DNA of 64,000 nt from Azorinus chamasolen. Its lineage: Eukaryota; Mollusca; Bivalvia; Cardiida; Solecurtidae. Position numbers and translations under genes: made by a program. The stretch is taken from the NCBI GenBank assembly GCA_963576725.1, contig OY755240.1:30585932-30649931 (forward strand). Direction: 5' to 3'. Below the pieces are notes generated by a model. That model was not told where the DNA came from and did no database searches. It was given only the letters and a program-made list of their open reading frames with translations. Shown here piece by piece: positions 53,715 to 63,659 of the stretch. Position 1 is the stretch's first letter; every line of letters starts with the position of its first letter.

Positions 53715-53799
53715 GGAAAATAAACATATAGAACACATTGTGATTGCTTGCTGTCATTTTTTCTAATTTAATAAATCTATGTATATACTTATGTATATG

Positions 53800-54270
53800 T
53801 ATACTCAATCCTTTAGGTTACGGCTTCGACTTAGCCAATTAGTTCATTGCTCAAGAAGTGGAGGGACAAATTTCACTATGTTACATACACCATTCAATAA
53901 TACAAGAATAGACGTCCATTCACTGTCCATTGTGTTACCTTTTAGAGTAATAGACCTAGCAACTTGAGTAAAAAATACTATCATTTGTAACTGGTGTAAA
54001 CTTGCATATTGCAGCAAAAGATGCATATCGCAGTGAGCAGCAGACCAAATCTGAAAGCTTTTACCCGGGTTAAGATCAAACAGTCGTCTGCTTGGAGATT
54101 TCTGCAGATTTCTGTGTACCTATCCAATGCTGGTATTTATGTCGGTGTTCAATGGAGCCATAACTCTGGCGGTATATTGGAAATCTTTGAAAGGTCGTCT
54201 GCTGTAAACATTGAGGAGGGCAATATGTTTATGAGATATCGTCTGACACGAAGATCAGGGTCAAGATAAT
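53800..54270 (+). other. Exon-like stretches, unrecognised
   Basis: 54009-54269 is open and balanced in composition (VKIKQSSAWRFLQISVYLS, EEGNMFMRYRLTRRSGSR before TAA). It has an acceptor-like CATATTGCAG just upstream. 53811-53967 is also open (SGGTNFTMLHTPFNNTRID). They may be exons of one gene or chance frames; no family recognised. Confidence 0.25.
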
Positions 54271-54485
54271 AGCCAAGGTTAAGTTCACATGACCTATGAC
54301 CAAGGAATGTTAATACAGCTCCTTATATACTACTGCCAGAATGACGAACAGTTTGGATGCTGATGAGACGCCACGTCTGGATCCAAACTTTTAAGGTTTT
54401 CACCGTCACCAGTTCAGTGCTAAAGATTAAAACATCAACCCTCTCTGTCGTGTATATGCACTGTTGTCGTGAACTATTTTTAATA

Positions 54486-54656
54486 CAGTAAAACCTCTCT
54501 ATAACGGCCACTAAATTGTTAATTAGTTGGTATTTAGGGCAGCTTAAAGCAAGGCGAAAGTAAAACAGAACGCTCCTTAAGGAGCTTTTACCAGCCACCT
54601 GCCTTTAACACAAAATACATGTTTAAATTAGTGCCCGTTATAACGAGGTTTTACTG
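54486..54656 (+). mobile_element. D5 variant TA MITE
   Basis: TA 54484-54485 and 54657-54658; CAGTAAAACCTCTCTATAAC ... GTTATAACGAGGTTTTACTG. Shortened central stem CTCCTTAAGGAGC. Its right-end type also occurs at 45540 and 50600. Confidence 0.88.
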
Positions 54657-54945
54657 TATACGATTAGCCACAAATATGCGATTAACCTGAAAACATGTTA
54701 ACACACGAGATATAACGTTTAAAATACTTCAGTAACATTAAGCATTAGCAATGAAAATGGATCCATATCATACGTCCGACAGCATCGCGTTTAATCTACA
54801 TCACAGCTGTTTGGCATTCCTGTCAATGGTTGTCGAATTAGAATACATTTAACTATGTTTCAACAATGAAAATTATAAATTTGGAGTCGAACACTTCAAA
54901 CGTAAATCTTTATCCTGCTATCCACAACTTAGTTCGCATTCGGAA

Positions 54946-55080
54946 ATTGTTTTGATCCAGATGAAACGCCGAGTAAACTCGGCGTCTCATTAGTATACAT
55001 GTACAAGCTGTGTTACACTCGGTCAATTGTTTATCAACAAATCAGACATTGTCAAAATTGCACCAGATCCAATGTTTTAC
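54946..55080. mobile_element. M-type MITE fragment
   Basis: GATCCAGATGAAACGCCGAG, TAAACTCGGCGTCTC, GTTACACTCGGTCAATTG, TGCACCAGATCC. Lies 80 bases upstream of the DCXR frame. Confidence 0.5.
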
Positions 55081-55159
55081 AGAGGGGTATAGACTAAACG
55101 CTGGGGAAAGTATGCCACACTATGTAAAAATATACCACAGTCAGTAGTGCACTTACTTT

Positions 55160-55918
55160 ATGCCAGGAGACATGTCTTTCGATTTCACTGGGAAAAGGGT
55201 GCTCATCACCGGTGTTGGTCGAGGAATCGGTCGTGCTTTGGCAATTGCAATAGCTGAATCTGGCGGTGAAGTGTATGGACTCAGTCGCCAAAAAGAACAT
55301 TTGGACACCCTTGTTGCCAAATGCCCGCGAATTACAACGATCCAAGCAGACCTGGCTGATTGGGATGCCACACGGGCAGCCATTGAAAATGTCCCGGCGC
55401 TAGACGGTCTTGTGAATAATGCGGGGATAGGGTTGCCATGGCAAGCATCTGTTGATGTTTCGAAAGAGGCAGTTGACGAGACATTGAATGTTAATGTCAT
55501 GGCTGCTCTCAATATAACGCAAATTGTCGCCAAGAAGATGATTGCAGCAGGAAATGGAGGATCTATCGTGAATGTTTCCAGTATCGCTGGGCTCACTCCG
55601 ATGCGAGAATGCTTGCCCTATAGCATGTCAAAGGCAGCCCTGGATATGATGACCAAACAATTCGCCTTTGAACTTGGACCTCACAAGGTAAGGGTCAACT
55701 CCATACACCCAACAGTCGTATATACGGACATGACCAGGGCCGGCTGGAGTGAGGGGCCACATGTTGAAAGCCTGAAAGGTCAGACGCCATTAGGAAGATT
55801 TGCAGAAATGCAAGAAATCGTCGGACCAATCATGTATCTTCTTAGCGACCTGTCTTCCATGGTGACTGGTACAATGAATCCAGTTGAAGGGGGATTACTT
55901 TCGAGTATTTCTGTGTGA
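55160..55918 (+). CDS. DCXR: Dicarbonyl/L-xylulose reductase (SDR family)
   Basis: A 252-residue classical short-chain dehydrogenase, expected to reduce L-xylulose and alpha-dicarbonyls with NADPH in the cytosol or at membranes. Visible motifs: cofactor-binding TGVGRGIG (17-24), Ser42-Arg43 at the end of the second strand as in NADPH-preferring members, ADLADW (63-68), NNAG (86-89), catalytic tetrad Asn112, Ser141, Tyr154, Lys158 (YSMSK), ELGPHKVRVNSIHPTVV (171-187) and the C-terminal PVEGG (241-245). Length fits the family (human 244). An in-frame TAG at 55145-55147 sets the limit; Met5 (55172) is an alternative start. The whole protein is in one exon with no stops or frameshifts, unlike multi-exon vertebrate DCXR, so it is a single-exon gene or an intact retrocopy. 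No poly(A) tract or AATAAA is seen just downstream. A related carbonyl reductase is the main alternative. Confidence 0.9.
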   Translation: MPGDMSFDFTGKRVLITGVGRGIGRALAIAIAESGGEVYGLSRQKEHLDTLVAKCPRITTIQADLADWDATRAAIENVPALDGLVNNAGIGLPWQASVDVSKEAVDETLNVNVMAALNITQIVAKKMIAAGNGGSIVNVSSIAGLTPMRECLPYSMSKAALDMMTKQFAFELGPHKVRVNSIHPTVVYTDMTRAGWSEGPHVESLKGQTPLGRFAEMQEIVGPIMYLLSDLSSMVTGTMNPVEGGLLSSISV

Positions 55919-56563
55919 ACTAATCAAATAAGTGTGTAACTAATATAATGGATTCAATAGTGACGTTATATCAATATTACCGAGGTTTGTAAAACCATTT
56001 TAAATTCTTTTGCTTCCGATTTGGAATTTGGTGTAGAATATGTATGGGATATTTGAATATACAGTTAGTTACTAGACATTTCATGTGGCCCACGGGTACA
56101 TCGGATATAGGACTTGAATGTTTGATAAGTCGCCAAATTATGACATTGTCTTCTGATCACTTCAGATCGCTCCACGGTGGTAAGCACTTTAACCAACCTG
56201 CATTGAAATCCCCTACATTGATATCTGCTGCTTTCAGAAGTTATGTATTTCACAACAGCATGTGTTAAATGCTTATGTAAAACATCGCACCGTATTTCAT
56301 TCTCAGTGTCCTTCGGAACCATGAATTCCTATGCCTTTAGTAATGAAAATTGGACATCAATTAAGCCGCTACTAGGGGAGTGAGTAGTGTTGCAAATTTA
56401 ATAACTGCTCGAGAACAGACTCAATTAAACCTTGCTGTTTTCGCTTTCGACGTATCTGCTACTTTCAGAATGTGGATGATATTTTCAAAATAGATAACCC
56501 TTTCATTGATGTTATGATTCCTGGCATTTACCCCAAAAAGCCAAAGTTGAACTAAAGAACAAC
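55919..56563. other. 3' flank of DCXR, no feature recognised
   Basis: Contains no canonical AATAAA in the first 150 bases and no recognised repeat. Short frames on both strands have no motifs. Confidence 0.45.
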
Positions 56564-56790
56564 CATGCAGGAAACACCACATACAAAACAAACAGCCATC
56601 GGAACAGCACCACAAGAAGAAAACAGTAAATGTACATAACTATCAAAACACATAGAGACGGACAAAGACAAAATAAACAAATAATACGGGAAGATCGAAG
56701 TACCGCCTTGGAACGGTCAGGGACAATATGCATTGGGGGGTTAAGCCGATTTAGGGCGCCCAACATCACACTTGTTCCATAGCCATCCAT
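56564..56790 (-). mobile_element. Retroelement 3'-tail fragment, inverted
   Basis: CATGCAGGAAACACCACATA, AACAGTAAATGTACATAAC, GTACCGCCTTGGAACGGTCA, GGGCGCCCAACATCACACTT. On the minus strand a short open frame includes VLIVMYIYCFLLVVLFRWL, which is also found in the other copies. The copies share this stretch as part of the retroelement's 3' region. Confidence 0.65.
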
Positions 56791-56879
56791 TTCAACACTT
56801 ATGCAATTTGTCTTGATCTAGACCTTAAAATTGACATTGGAATTATTTTTTCAAACATTTAAGACAAAGAAGACGCTTT

Positions 56880-57600
56880 TGATTTTAATATTGTAAATAT
56901 CCCTGATCTTGATGGAGATATTCCGCGTACTGCATCTAACGGGGTTTACATATATCAACTTCGCTAGAGCTTGTTCTTCTGTTGACGATTGTTACAGTCG
57001 AAATCTCATTTTAACTGAAAAGCTGCTTAAGCAAGGATATAGATATCGTAAACTAAGAAAAAACATTCTCTAATTTTTACCAACGAACTCTCTCACATGT
57101 TGGCAAGTATGAGAGTAATCTTATGGCACTCCTGTGACACGGTATTTCACATCCTGCATTGTATGGTCATATGATTTACAAACTTCTTAAACGTATTGGA
57201 CACACCCAATTTCGCCTTGTGTTCATCAAATACGTCAAAATATTCATGAAAAAGGGATTGATCCTATAGTACTACAACACGATGCATGTCTGGTTGTCAA
57301 CCCTTTTAGAGTTGGCAGTCACGCTGTCCTCTTTTCAGGCACGACGACAGGAAAGGATTAGTACTATATGAAGACGCTCTCTAAATCCGGAAACGGAATG
57401 ACGTCGAATCTTTGTACTATCTCTTTTTTGTCGTACCCTTTATTACTGTTATACAGTTACTCTGTTTGCAGCTCAGTGATTGAGTGCACTAGCGATAGGT
57501 GGACCAGTTTGTTTCACATAAATATGTTTTCGTTTTACATGCAATTTACCACTGTATTCGCATTCGCGGTTGTTGTAGATTAGTCGGAGAGTGGATATGT
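56880..57600 (+). pseudogene. Retroelement RT C-terminal tail, decayed
   Basis: In mixed frames: GDIPRTASNGVYI, RFARACSS-like (eroded), then YRYRKLRKTFSNFYQRT (about 57040-57090), LVYKLL-like eroded blocks and a short tail. Homologous to the inverted 18290-19085 segment. The order is typical of the region after the reverse transcriptase in an abundant invertebrate retroelement. Clade (LINE, PLE or DIRS) not determined. Continues at 58578 after an insertion. Confidence 0.5.
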
Positions 57601-57606
57601 AATTAA

Positions 57607-57705
57607 ATGAATGAATGAATGGTGTTTTACGGCCCATCGACACTGATGGTCATATAGAGCCGAATAAATAATGTAAATAAAACTATATGATGAAATCAAA
57701 TAAAC
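57607..57705 (-). mobile_element. Short SINE-like insertion with 14 bp target duplication
   Basis: 99 bases (ATGAATGAATGAATGG, TTTTACGGCCCATCGACAC) between GGATATGTAATTAA at 57593-57606 and 57706-57719. The (GAAT)n-like end suggests the 3' tail lies left, so minus orientation. Confidence 0.7.
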
Positions 57706-57713
57706 GGATATGT

Positions 57714-58571
57714 AATTAAGTAAGTAAGTAAATTGTTTATTATAGTGACATGTGTTACATCATATTATTATATGTACAAATATATTATACCAAATGCATA
57801 AACACCCTGTCTCATGTGCCTATATGTCACCTACACAAACTTTAGACATGTTCACATAGATTTGATAACATAGCTTATATTAAAAGATCAAATTTTATAG
57901 ATGTCAGTCTCAATATCATTTGAGTTGCACAAAGTGAAAATTCTATCAATCACTGGTTCGTTAATGTACCTGACGGCCTCTATACGTAGAGGTAAAATGA
58001 CACACCTGTACTGTGCCAGTACAGACCGTTCACTTTTGTTTAGGTTTAGAATCACACAGTGTTCTTCTTTGAAGTCAGTTTTTAATTGTTTGTAAGTTCT
58101 TAATTTGGGTGAACTTTGAACTTTTTATCCCATTAATTTTTGTAGTGATTCATAAGTCTTTCTTTGGCCAATCGTAAATCTGCTATGGCTTTATTATCGA
58201 AAGTGTCCCTTAATCCAAACGTTTACATGATTGTTTTTATCTCACTGCTCCAATTACTAGTACACATTCTATAGTCTGTTTCAAAAATCTTGTATGTAAG
58301 TCTATCATTGTCCATGTAGTTTAGCCGGTTCCAATAGCGCACCATATTCAGCCATCGTCGATACCGGCAAGGTAACCACCCTATGTCACCGGAAATAGAT
58401 GCAACTGGCGCGAACCGATATACACCGAGGAAATAACGGATTGCCCGGTGCCGTATGTTGTCTGTGGATTGAAATTATCTAAAACACAACACACCCGAGC
58501 AATAATCTTATTGATAATACCACCCAATGCTCCTCATGTGCCTCTGCTTAGTGCTTCAATGTGTCCATTAA
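57714..58571 (-). pseudogene. 5'-truncated LINE, C-terminal tail
   Basis: On the minus strand, frames with stops read SGDIGWLPCRYRRWLN, YWNRLNYMDNDRLTYKIF, ADLRLAKERLMNHYK, LRTYKQLKTDFKEEHCV and SERSVLAQYRCVILPLRIE. These are the conserved tail of molluscan LINE polyproteins downstream of RT. The 3' end is a (TTAC)n tract next to the 57714 side. ATATGT at 57708-57713 and 58572-58577 is a candidate target duplication. Confidence 0.7.
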
Positions 58572-58577
58572 ATATGT

Positions 58578-58828
58578 TTATTTACACTGTTTGTCTTTTA
58601 GGGTGGGGATGGAATGAGTGTGAGTTTGGGCACCCCTAAACCGAACCGGTTTAAAACTCCAGTGACAATTGTCACTGACCGTTCCAATGTTGTACTTCCA
58701 GCTTCCCCCTATTGTTTGTATGCTTTGTCTGTGCGTCTCTTTGTATCTTTTTATATGCGTGTACATTTGCTGGTTTTTGTCGTGGTACTGTTCGGGCGGT
58801 TGTGTGTTTTGTATATAGTGTTTCCTGC
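58578..58828 (+). mobile_element. Retroelement 3' tail, resumed after insertion
   Basis: TTTACACTGTTTGTCTTTTAG, GGGTGGGGATGGAATGAGTG, TCACTGACCGTTCCAATG, GTGTTTCCTGCAT. Continues from 57600; the inverted equivalent at 18290-17213 is contiguous across this join except for its own Helitron. Confidence 0.7.
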
Positions 58829-58991
58829 ATCAGGGTCAGCTCTGTTTGCTTATGTTAATATACAGACTTGATTCTATAGATTCTGCCATGGCCAAACAAA
58901 TTCTCGTGACCATGTGCTTTTATAAAAAAATCTAATTAATATTCACGACGTCATTATTTCTTACATAAATATTCATTGAGGAAAAGGTTAA
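58829..58991 (+). mobile_element. A-family MITE right half
   Basis: Begins at the hairpin centre (CAGGGTCAGCTCTGTTTGC), full right arm, ATTCATTGAGGAAAAGG + TTAA. Fused directly to the retroelement tail. Confidence 0.75.
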
Positions 58992-59131
58992 AGGTACAAC
59001 ACTACTTGCGGCCTTATTCTCTCACTTGTATTTTGTTGACGTAGGTTAATATGTGGTAGTCACATAATTGTTTTAAATGTTTTGCATTGATAAGATATAT
59101 TTTACACCGGTTACATATAAAATTATACTAT

Positions 59132-59265
59132 TACCTCATAAAACCCTCATACAAACTTTTGCAGACAATGTAGACCAAGATCAAACGGCTCCTGTAGGAA
59201 CCGTCTGACTAGGATTAGCTCTGTTTGCTTATGCAATTATCATAGACTTTACTACAGCTTCTAAC
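59132..59265 (+). mobile_element. A-family MITE fragment
   Basis: TTACCTCATAAAACCCTCAT, hairpin AAACGGCTCCTGTAGGAACC, CTGTTTGCTTATGCAATTA. Confidence 0.6.
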
Positions 59266-60289
59266 AATACCAGTTAACAATTACCCGCTGTAAAAACAAA
59301 CTGGCTGTTCAAATTTGGATCAGATAAGACTTTGACCATTTTGGATTCAGTCAAGCATTTTAGGAACATTTGAGGCTAAGGGAGGGGGGGGGAGGGGACA
59401 TATCGGCAATTGCTACATTTAACCACTGAATCTATTGTTAATTTGATTAAATGTAATAACTGTGTACATGTATACCTGTGTATTTGCTGAACTGTATAAT
59501 AAATACTTGCATATATTAAACTCATGAATCCGATAGTTCATCTTATTCAAATGTTAGTACACTACATATTTCAATATGTATTCCTGATGAAACATAAACT
59601 ATTTGCCATTTTCTTACAATTAATCATATCAGTATCCAAATTTCATTTGTTTTTCTTGTTTTTTAATTTATTTTTGTTTTGTTGCTAAATTGGACAGTCA
59701 AACTTTAATTTCAGAAGTAAAACGAAATATTATTAAAGCTAAAGATTGTTTAATTGTGATATATGTACAGATACCACTGTTGCCTGGTTGATTGCAACAA
59801 GTCCTTACTAATTAAATGTGGAGGTCTGATCTTGGTCTACTCTGTTCGCAAAAGCATAATGAGGAATATTACAGGTTAAATGATTAAACAAAGACATTTA
59901 AACATTTAAGTAGCAGTCTTAAATGTGGTTACAGTTCATTCGTGTATTTCTGTCGGTTTCTTAGGTTTAGAGTAAAACTGGTCATTTATCTGCATGTTTA
60001 AAAAACGTGCAAAATAAAAAAATAACTTTTTTATGCATGCAATATATTTTTACATGAATCGTTATTCTTGATGTTAAGAACCTGTGTGTAATCAGTGCGA
60101 AATCAATCAATAATGGATAACAAACGTGTAACAAAGGACCTTCTCGGTGGCAGCGCCGCCTAGTTGGAAAGGGGCAGGTAACCGATAAAAGACGCCCATT
60201 ACTGACATAATAAATACATGTATATAACATGGATGATTATGATGTAAACTGTCCCGGGGAGTGTGTTGTTTTGACCAAAATTGTAGAAT
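59266..60289. other. Spacer, one eroded core
   Basis: A hairpin half (GTCTGATCTTGGTCTACTC) is at 59824-59842 and a G-rich run at 59379-59396. No gene is recognised in about 1 kb. Confidence 0.45.
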
Positions 60290-60440
60290 TACATATATAT
60301 CATGTCAAAAGCAAACAGAACATACCCCGATCAGACGGCTCCTCTAGGAGCCGTCTGGTCTTGGTCTATACTGTTTACAAAAACAGTACAGCCTCGTTAC
60401 AACGATCATTCAAAACAGGTATAATGCTTGAGTTTTAAAG
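60290..60440 (+). mobile_element. MITE core plus D-like left end
   Basis: Hairpin GACGGCTCCTCTAGGAGCCG with arms GCAAACAGAACATACC / GGTCTATACTGTTTAC, followed by CAGTACAGCCTCGTTACAAC, a D/E-type left end without partner. Confidence 0.55.
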
Positions 60441-60967
60441 AGGTTGCAGTTTAATGCACGGAGCTACAGATAAAGGTGTGTATTCAAATAATAAAATCCC
60501 CATATCTCCGCCAAATCCTATTTTTGTGTGGTCACAACATACGGTTTGGTCGGGAAAAAAGTATCTTAATTTACGCATCTTATCTGGACCGCTGATGGAA
60601 GGTCACATAACTGATATAAGAAGAAGAATCAAGAACTTTTGCACCAGAACTGTCCCCAACCCCAAATGAGCGCATTATCTCGCATTCTGTTATAACAATG
60701 ACAAGTGCGTCTTCTTTGTTGTATTGTTGTTTCAGATAATTTCTATTTTGTTAATTTTTGGAAAGTCATCAAGAAACCTGTTTGCCATGCAGCTTGATGC
60801 GGAAAGTTCTGCGGCATATACACGTAACGATATCTGGTCAAATAGTCTATAGTGTATCTGATGCAGCTGATGATAAACGTTATACAATCCTGCAATTGTA
60901 TCTGGGATGTATAAGCATGCGGTGCCAATATAGTTTGTATACATTTAAATCTTTCGAATGCTGATAT
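60441..60967. other. Spacer with E-core half
   Basis: GTGTGGTCACAACATACGG at 60525-60543 is half of an E-type stem. No gene recognised. Confidence 0.4.
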
Positions 60968-61194
60968 CTAACCCGTTCCCTCTTATTTAATGCGCCTCTG
61001 TAAATGTCAGCTTTTGAAACCATTGTGATAAATATAGCATTTGCTCGGTACAAGCAAATATTCTTTTAGTAACAATGGTTTCAAAGCTACACAAATCTAA
61101 CATTTTTGTTTTCCTTTTTAGTATAATATGCTCCTTTTCAGTAGATTTATGCAAAGAAGGTGGGTCTAAAATATAACCAATTAGGGAATGGTAT
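60968..61194 (-). mobile_element. AB chimeric MITE, diverged
   Basis: CTAACCCGTTCCCTC, ATGCGCCTCTGTAAATG (A-like end), then inverted B: GAAACCATTGTGATAAATA, eroded hairpin, ATGCTCCTTTTCAGTAG, TTAGGGAATGG. Confidence 0.75.
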
Positions 61195-61777
61195 AGAGTG
61201 GTCTGGGCCATCAGTGTAACTATTGAGTATGAAAGACAAACTTGTGAGATACTGAATGACAAACAGAGCAGAGCAGAACAGAGCAGACACTAATCACAGT
61301 GCTCCTTTCGGTACCCTCCGATCCAGATCTACACATATATTATTGCTTACAACATGGTAGGGATGAATCCATACCAAAATCACTTACTCCTCTACCAGTC
61401 ATAACAATAATTCCATCAGGCAATGAAGGCTAAGCGACAAAGTCCCTTTTAAATAATTTGGTATGGACACGTTGAGAATTGAACCTATTGAGAATTAAGG
61501 ACATAGTGTTATAGACCTAATCTTTTGAAACTTTGACATTCCTACATAAGGCTATTTGGGTTTAAACCAAATATTGATTTTCAAACTTTCTCTATTCTTT
61601 AAAGCAAACCTGATTCGGTGTTTGTTTGCTTTTTTATGTTTTGTTGTTTTTTTCTTTGTTTTACTGCAAGAATAGTGAATCCTATTATGCGACAACTATA
61701 TGAAATCAAAACATTTTTAAAACCAGATACATGTAGTTGTTCGATGCAGGACGAAAGAAATCCTGCACCACATGTAT
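61195..61777. other. Spacer with core and D scraps
   Basis: Core scrap at 61267-61335 (AGAGCAGACACTAATCAC ... GATCCAGATCTACAC). D-like GCAGGACGAAAGAAATCCTG at 61746-61765. No gene. Confidence 0.4.
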
Positions 61778-62027
61778 TTAACTCTTTCGGCGCCAATGCC
61801 GCATGTTGGCACCATTGAAAACAGTGCAGTCCCAGGTCAGATGCCGCCTTTTCAAGGCGGCATCTGACCTGGGACTTCACTGTTTTCTGTATCATTTTAG
61901 CCCAAGCATACAGGTTTTTAAAAACAAAAGTTTTACTAATATACCCTTATCATTAAATTAAAAATTATATTTGATATGAAATTATTATTGCAGACGACAC
62001 TTTTGAATTTGGCGCCAAAAGAGTTAA
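61778..62027 (+). mobile_element. I-family TTAA MITE, complete
   Basis: TTAA 61778-61781 and 62024-62027; ends CTCTTTCGGCGCCAATG and TTTGGCGCCAAAAGAG. The stem AGTCCCAGGTCAGATGCCGC is fully paired, without the usual mismatch. Confidence 0.9.
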
Positions 62028-62186
62028 TTAAGGTCGTGAATTAGATATATTGTTAATGATCGCTTTAACGACTTGTTCTTAGCTCTTATCACACGGTAAA
62101 TAACTATATTTGCTCCAAATTTGATCTCTGCATTCTAAATATTACTTCCGATTCATTCAGGCATTGGAGATTTACTGGTCAATTGT

Positions 62187-62278
62187 CAAGCAGTTTGAAT
62201 CCTGATAAGACGCCAATTTAATCGACGTCTCATCTGGATGCAAGCTGTTTACAAACGTCTGATGCGGGTTAACCCTTT
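62187..62278 (+). mobile_element. C/M-type MITE right portion
   Basis: GTCAAGCAGTTTGAATCCTG, GACGCCAATTTAATCGACG, CATCTGGATGCAAGC, ending GATGCGGG at the TTAA of the next element. Confidence 0.55.
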
Positions 62279-63659
62279 CCTGCATACAGTACTCTTGACA
62301 CATTTGCTAACAGAGTAGACCCAAATCAGACGGCTCCTATAGCAGCCGTATGATCAGGGTCTGCTCTGTTGAGCCTCAAATTTCTTACACACGCATTCTT
62401 CTAACCGTGCGAAAAACGAGCACAAATGCGCACAAAATGCACACGTACATGTATATTTACACAATGATAAAACAAATAAAACTATTGCTGTTTTGTTATA
62501 AAAAAAGTGCAATTGTACTTAACTTTTGCCACGTGAATAATGAAGATAATATAACTTGCGTTGTAACATGACTGACGTGTCCGTCTTGGATTGAAACAAT
62601 AACTTTAACCTTCAAAATCACATCAAACTACTGCTGTTAGACCAACAACAACACAAACGACATTTAAATAGCATAATTGACATTGTCCAACCGGTATCAT
62701 ATATATTGAACACAATTACACGTATTTTCGGCTTCACAGGCCCTATTAGTTCAGACGTAAACGCTGTTTGCAAACTACCGACTTCATCGGGGATAAAATG
62801 GCTAAATGATAATTGTATCACACTGGAATAGTGGCCATTGAGTATCATTTTCGTTGCCTGTGATGCCACAATATCACAATGTGGTTTAGGAGAGGTAAAG
62901 ATTTGTGCGTCGATGAATGTACATTTGCGTTTGTATTCCTCTCATCAAGTCAACGATGCGACAAAATGACACAAAACAAAACGATTTATTACCAACAAGT
63001 TATCAGATTTTAATTTCATATCAAATATATAAGGGAAGGTGGCGGGCTGGAATTGGAAATAAGGAACTAAATGTTATGTGGTTTACTGTTCAATGAATTG
63101 TTACAACCTACTTTGCAATAACTAACCGTTGTGCAAAACATATAACTAAGTTCAAGATTCTATTACAAAAGAGTATTTATTGCAAAACGGAGAGGTTCTG
63201 TCAACCTACTCTGCAAGGCATTTTACTTCAGTTTTTGTGTTAAAATGCGACAAAAATTACAAATAAAATGTGAAAACTCATTGCAATATTGTGCTTAAGA
63301 CTGATTTTGATAATTTTTATGATTTTTCATTTTTCAAGCCCACAAGTTCTTTTCACTATAATGAGAAAATGAGTTTGATCTAGTAAGAAAATTGAGTTCC
63401 GATGCTAGGTCCCACCATGTGGTCCGAACGCAATCTTCTCACTTTTGTGAGCATAATGCGCGCGCGTTTTCGCACGGTGAAAATAATGCGTTCATAAGAA
63501 ATTTGAGGCTCAACACTGCTCTGTTTGCTTATGAAATTGTGATACAATTTCTACCAATACCAAAAGGTGCTGTGTAAACATGCCATTATAGAAATCCAAC
63601 TAATAAATATTCATGATGTTATAATTTCGTACACGAATATCAAACAAGGAAAGGGTTAA
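62279..63659 (+). mobile_element. A-family TTAA MITE split by a 1.15 kb element
   Basis: TTAA 62279-62282 and 63656-63659. Left part to GATCAGGGTCTGCTC (62366), right part from CTGCTCTGTTTGCTTATG (63516). Joining them once at CTGCTC restores the A consensus. Confidence 0.92.
62367..63515. mobile_element. 1.15 kb TIR element of unknown superfamily
   Basis: Begins TGTTGAGCCTCAAATTTCTT and ends with its exact inverse (AAGAAATTTGAGGCTCAACA). The inverted match continues imperfectly (ACGCATT, CCGTGCGAAAA) for ~45 bases. It is flanked by CTGCTC at 62361-62366 and 63516-63521. The interior is AT-rich with one unrecognised minus-strand frame (62618-62869) and no transposase motif. TG...CA ends with a 6 base duplication do not fit the piggyBac- or pogo-like MITEs here. 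Confidence 0.85.

Noticed and set aside
54323..55596. Minus-strand frames antisense to DCXR (e.g. 55153-55596)
   Set aside because: Shadow of the plus-strand SDR gene, which has all family motifs; the antisense product has none.
58614..58871. Hydrophobic frame as a small membrane protein gene
   Set aside because: The same stretch recurs in other copies of the retroelement 3' tail with broken frames, and here its end lies in an A MITE.
63392..63577. 61-codon frame at the right end of the 1.15 kb TIR element
   Set aside because: Spans the element border into the host MITE, so it cannot be an element-encoded protein.
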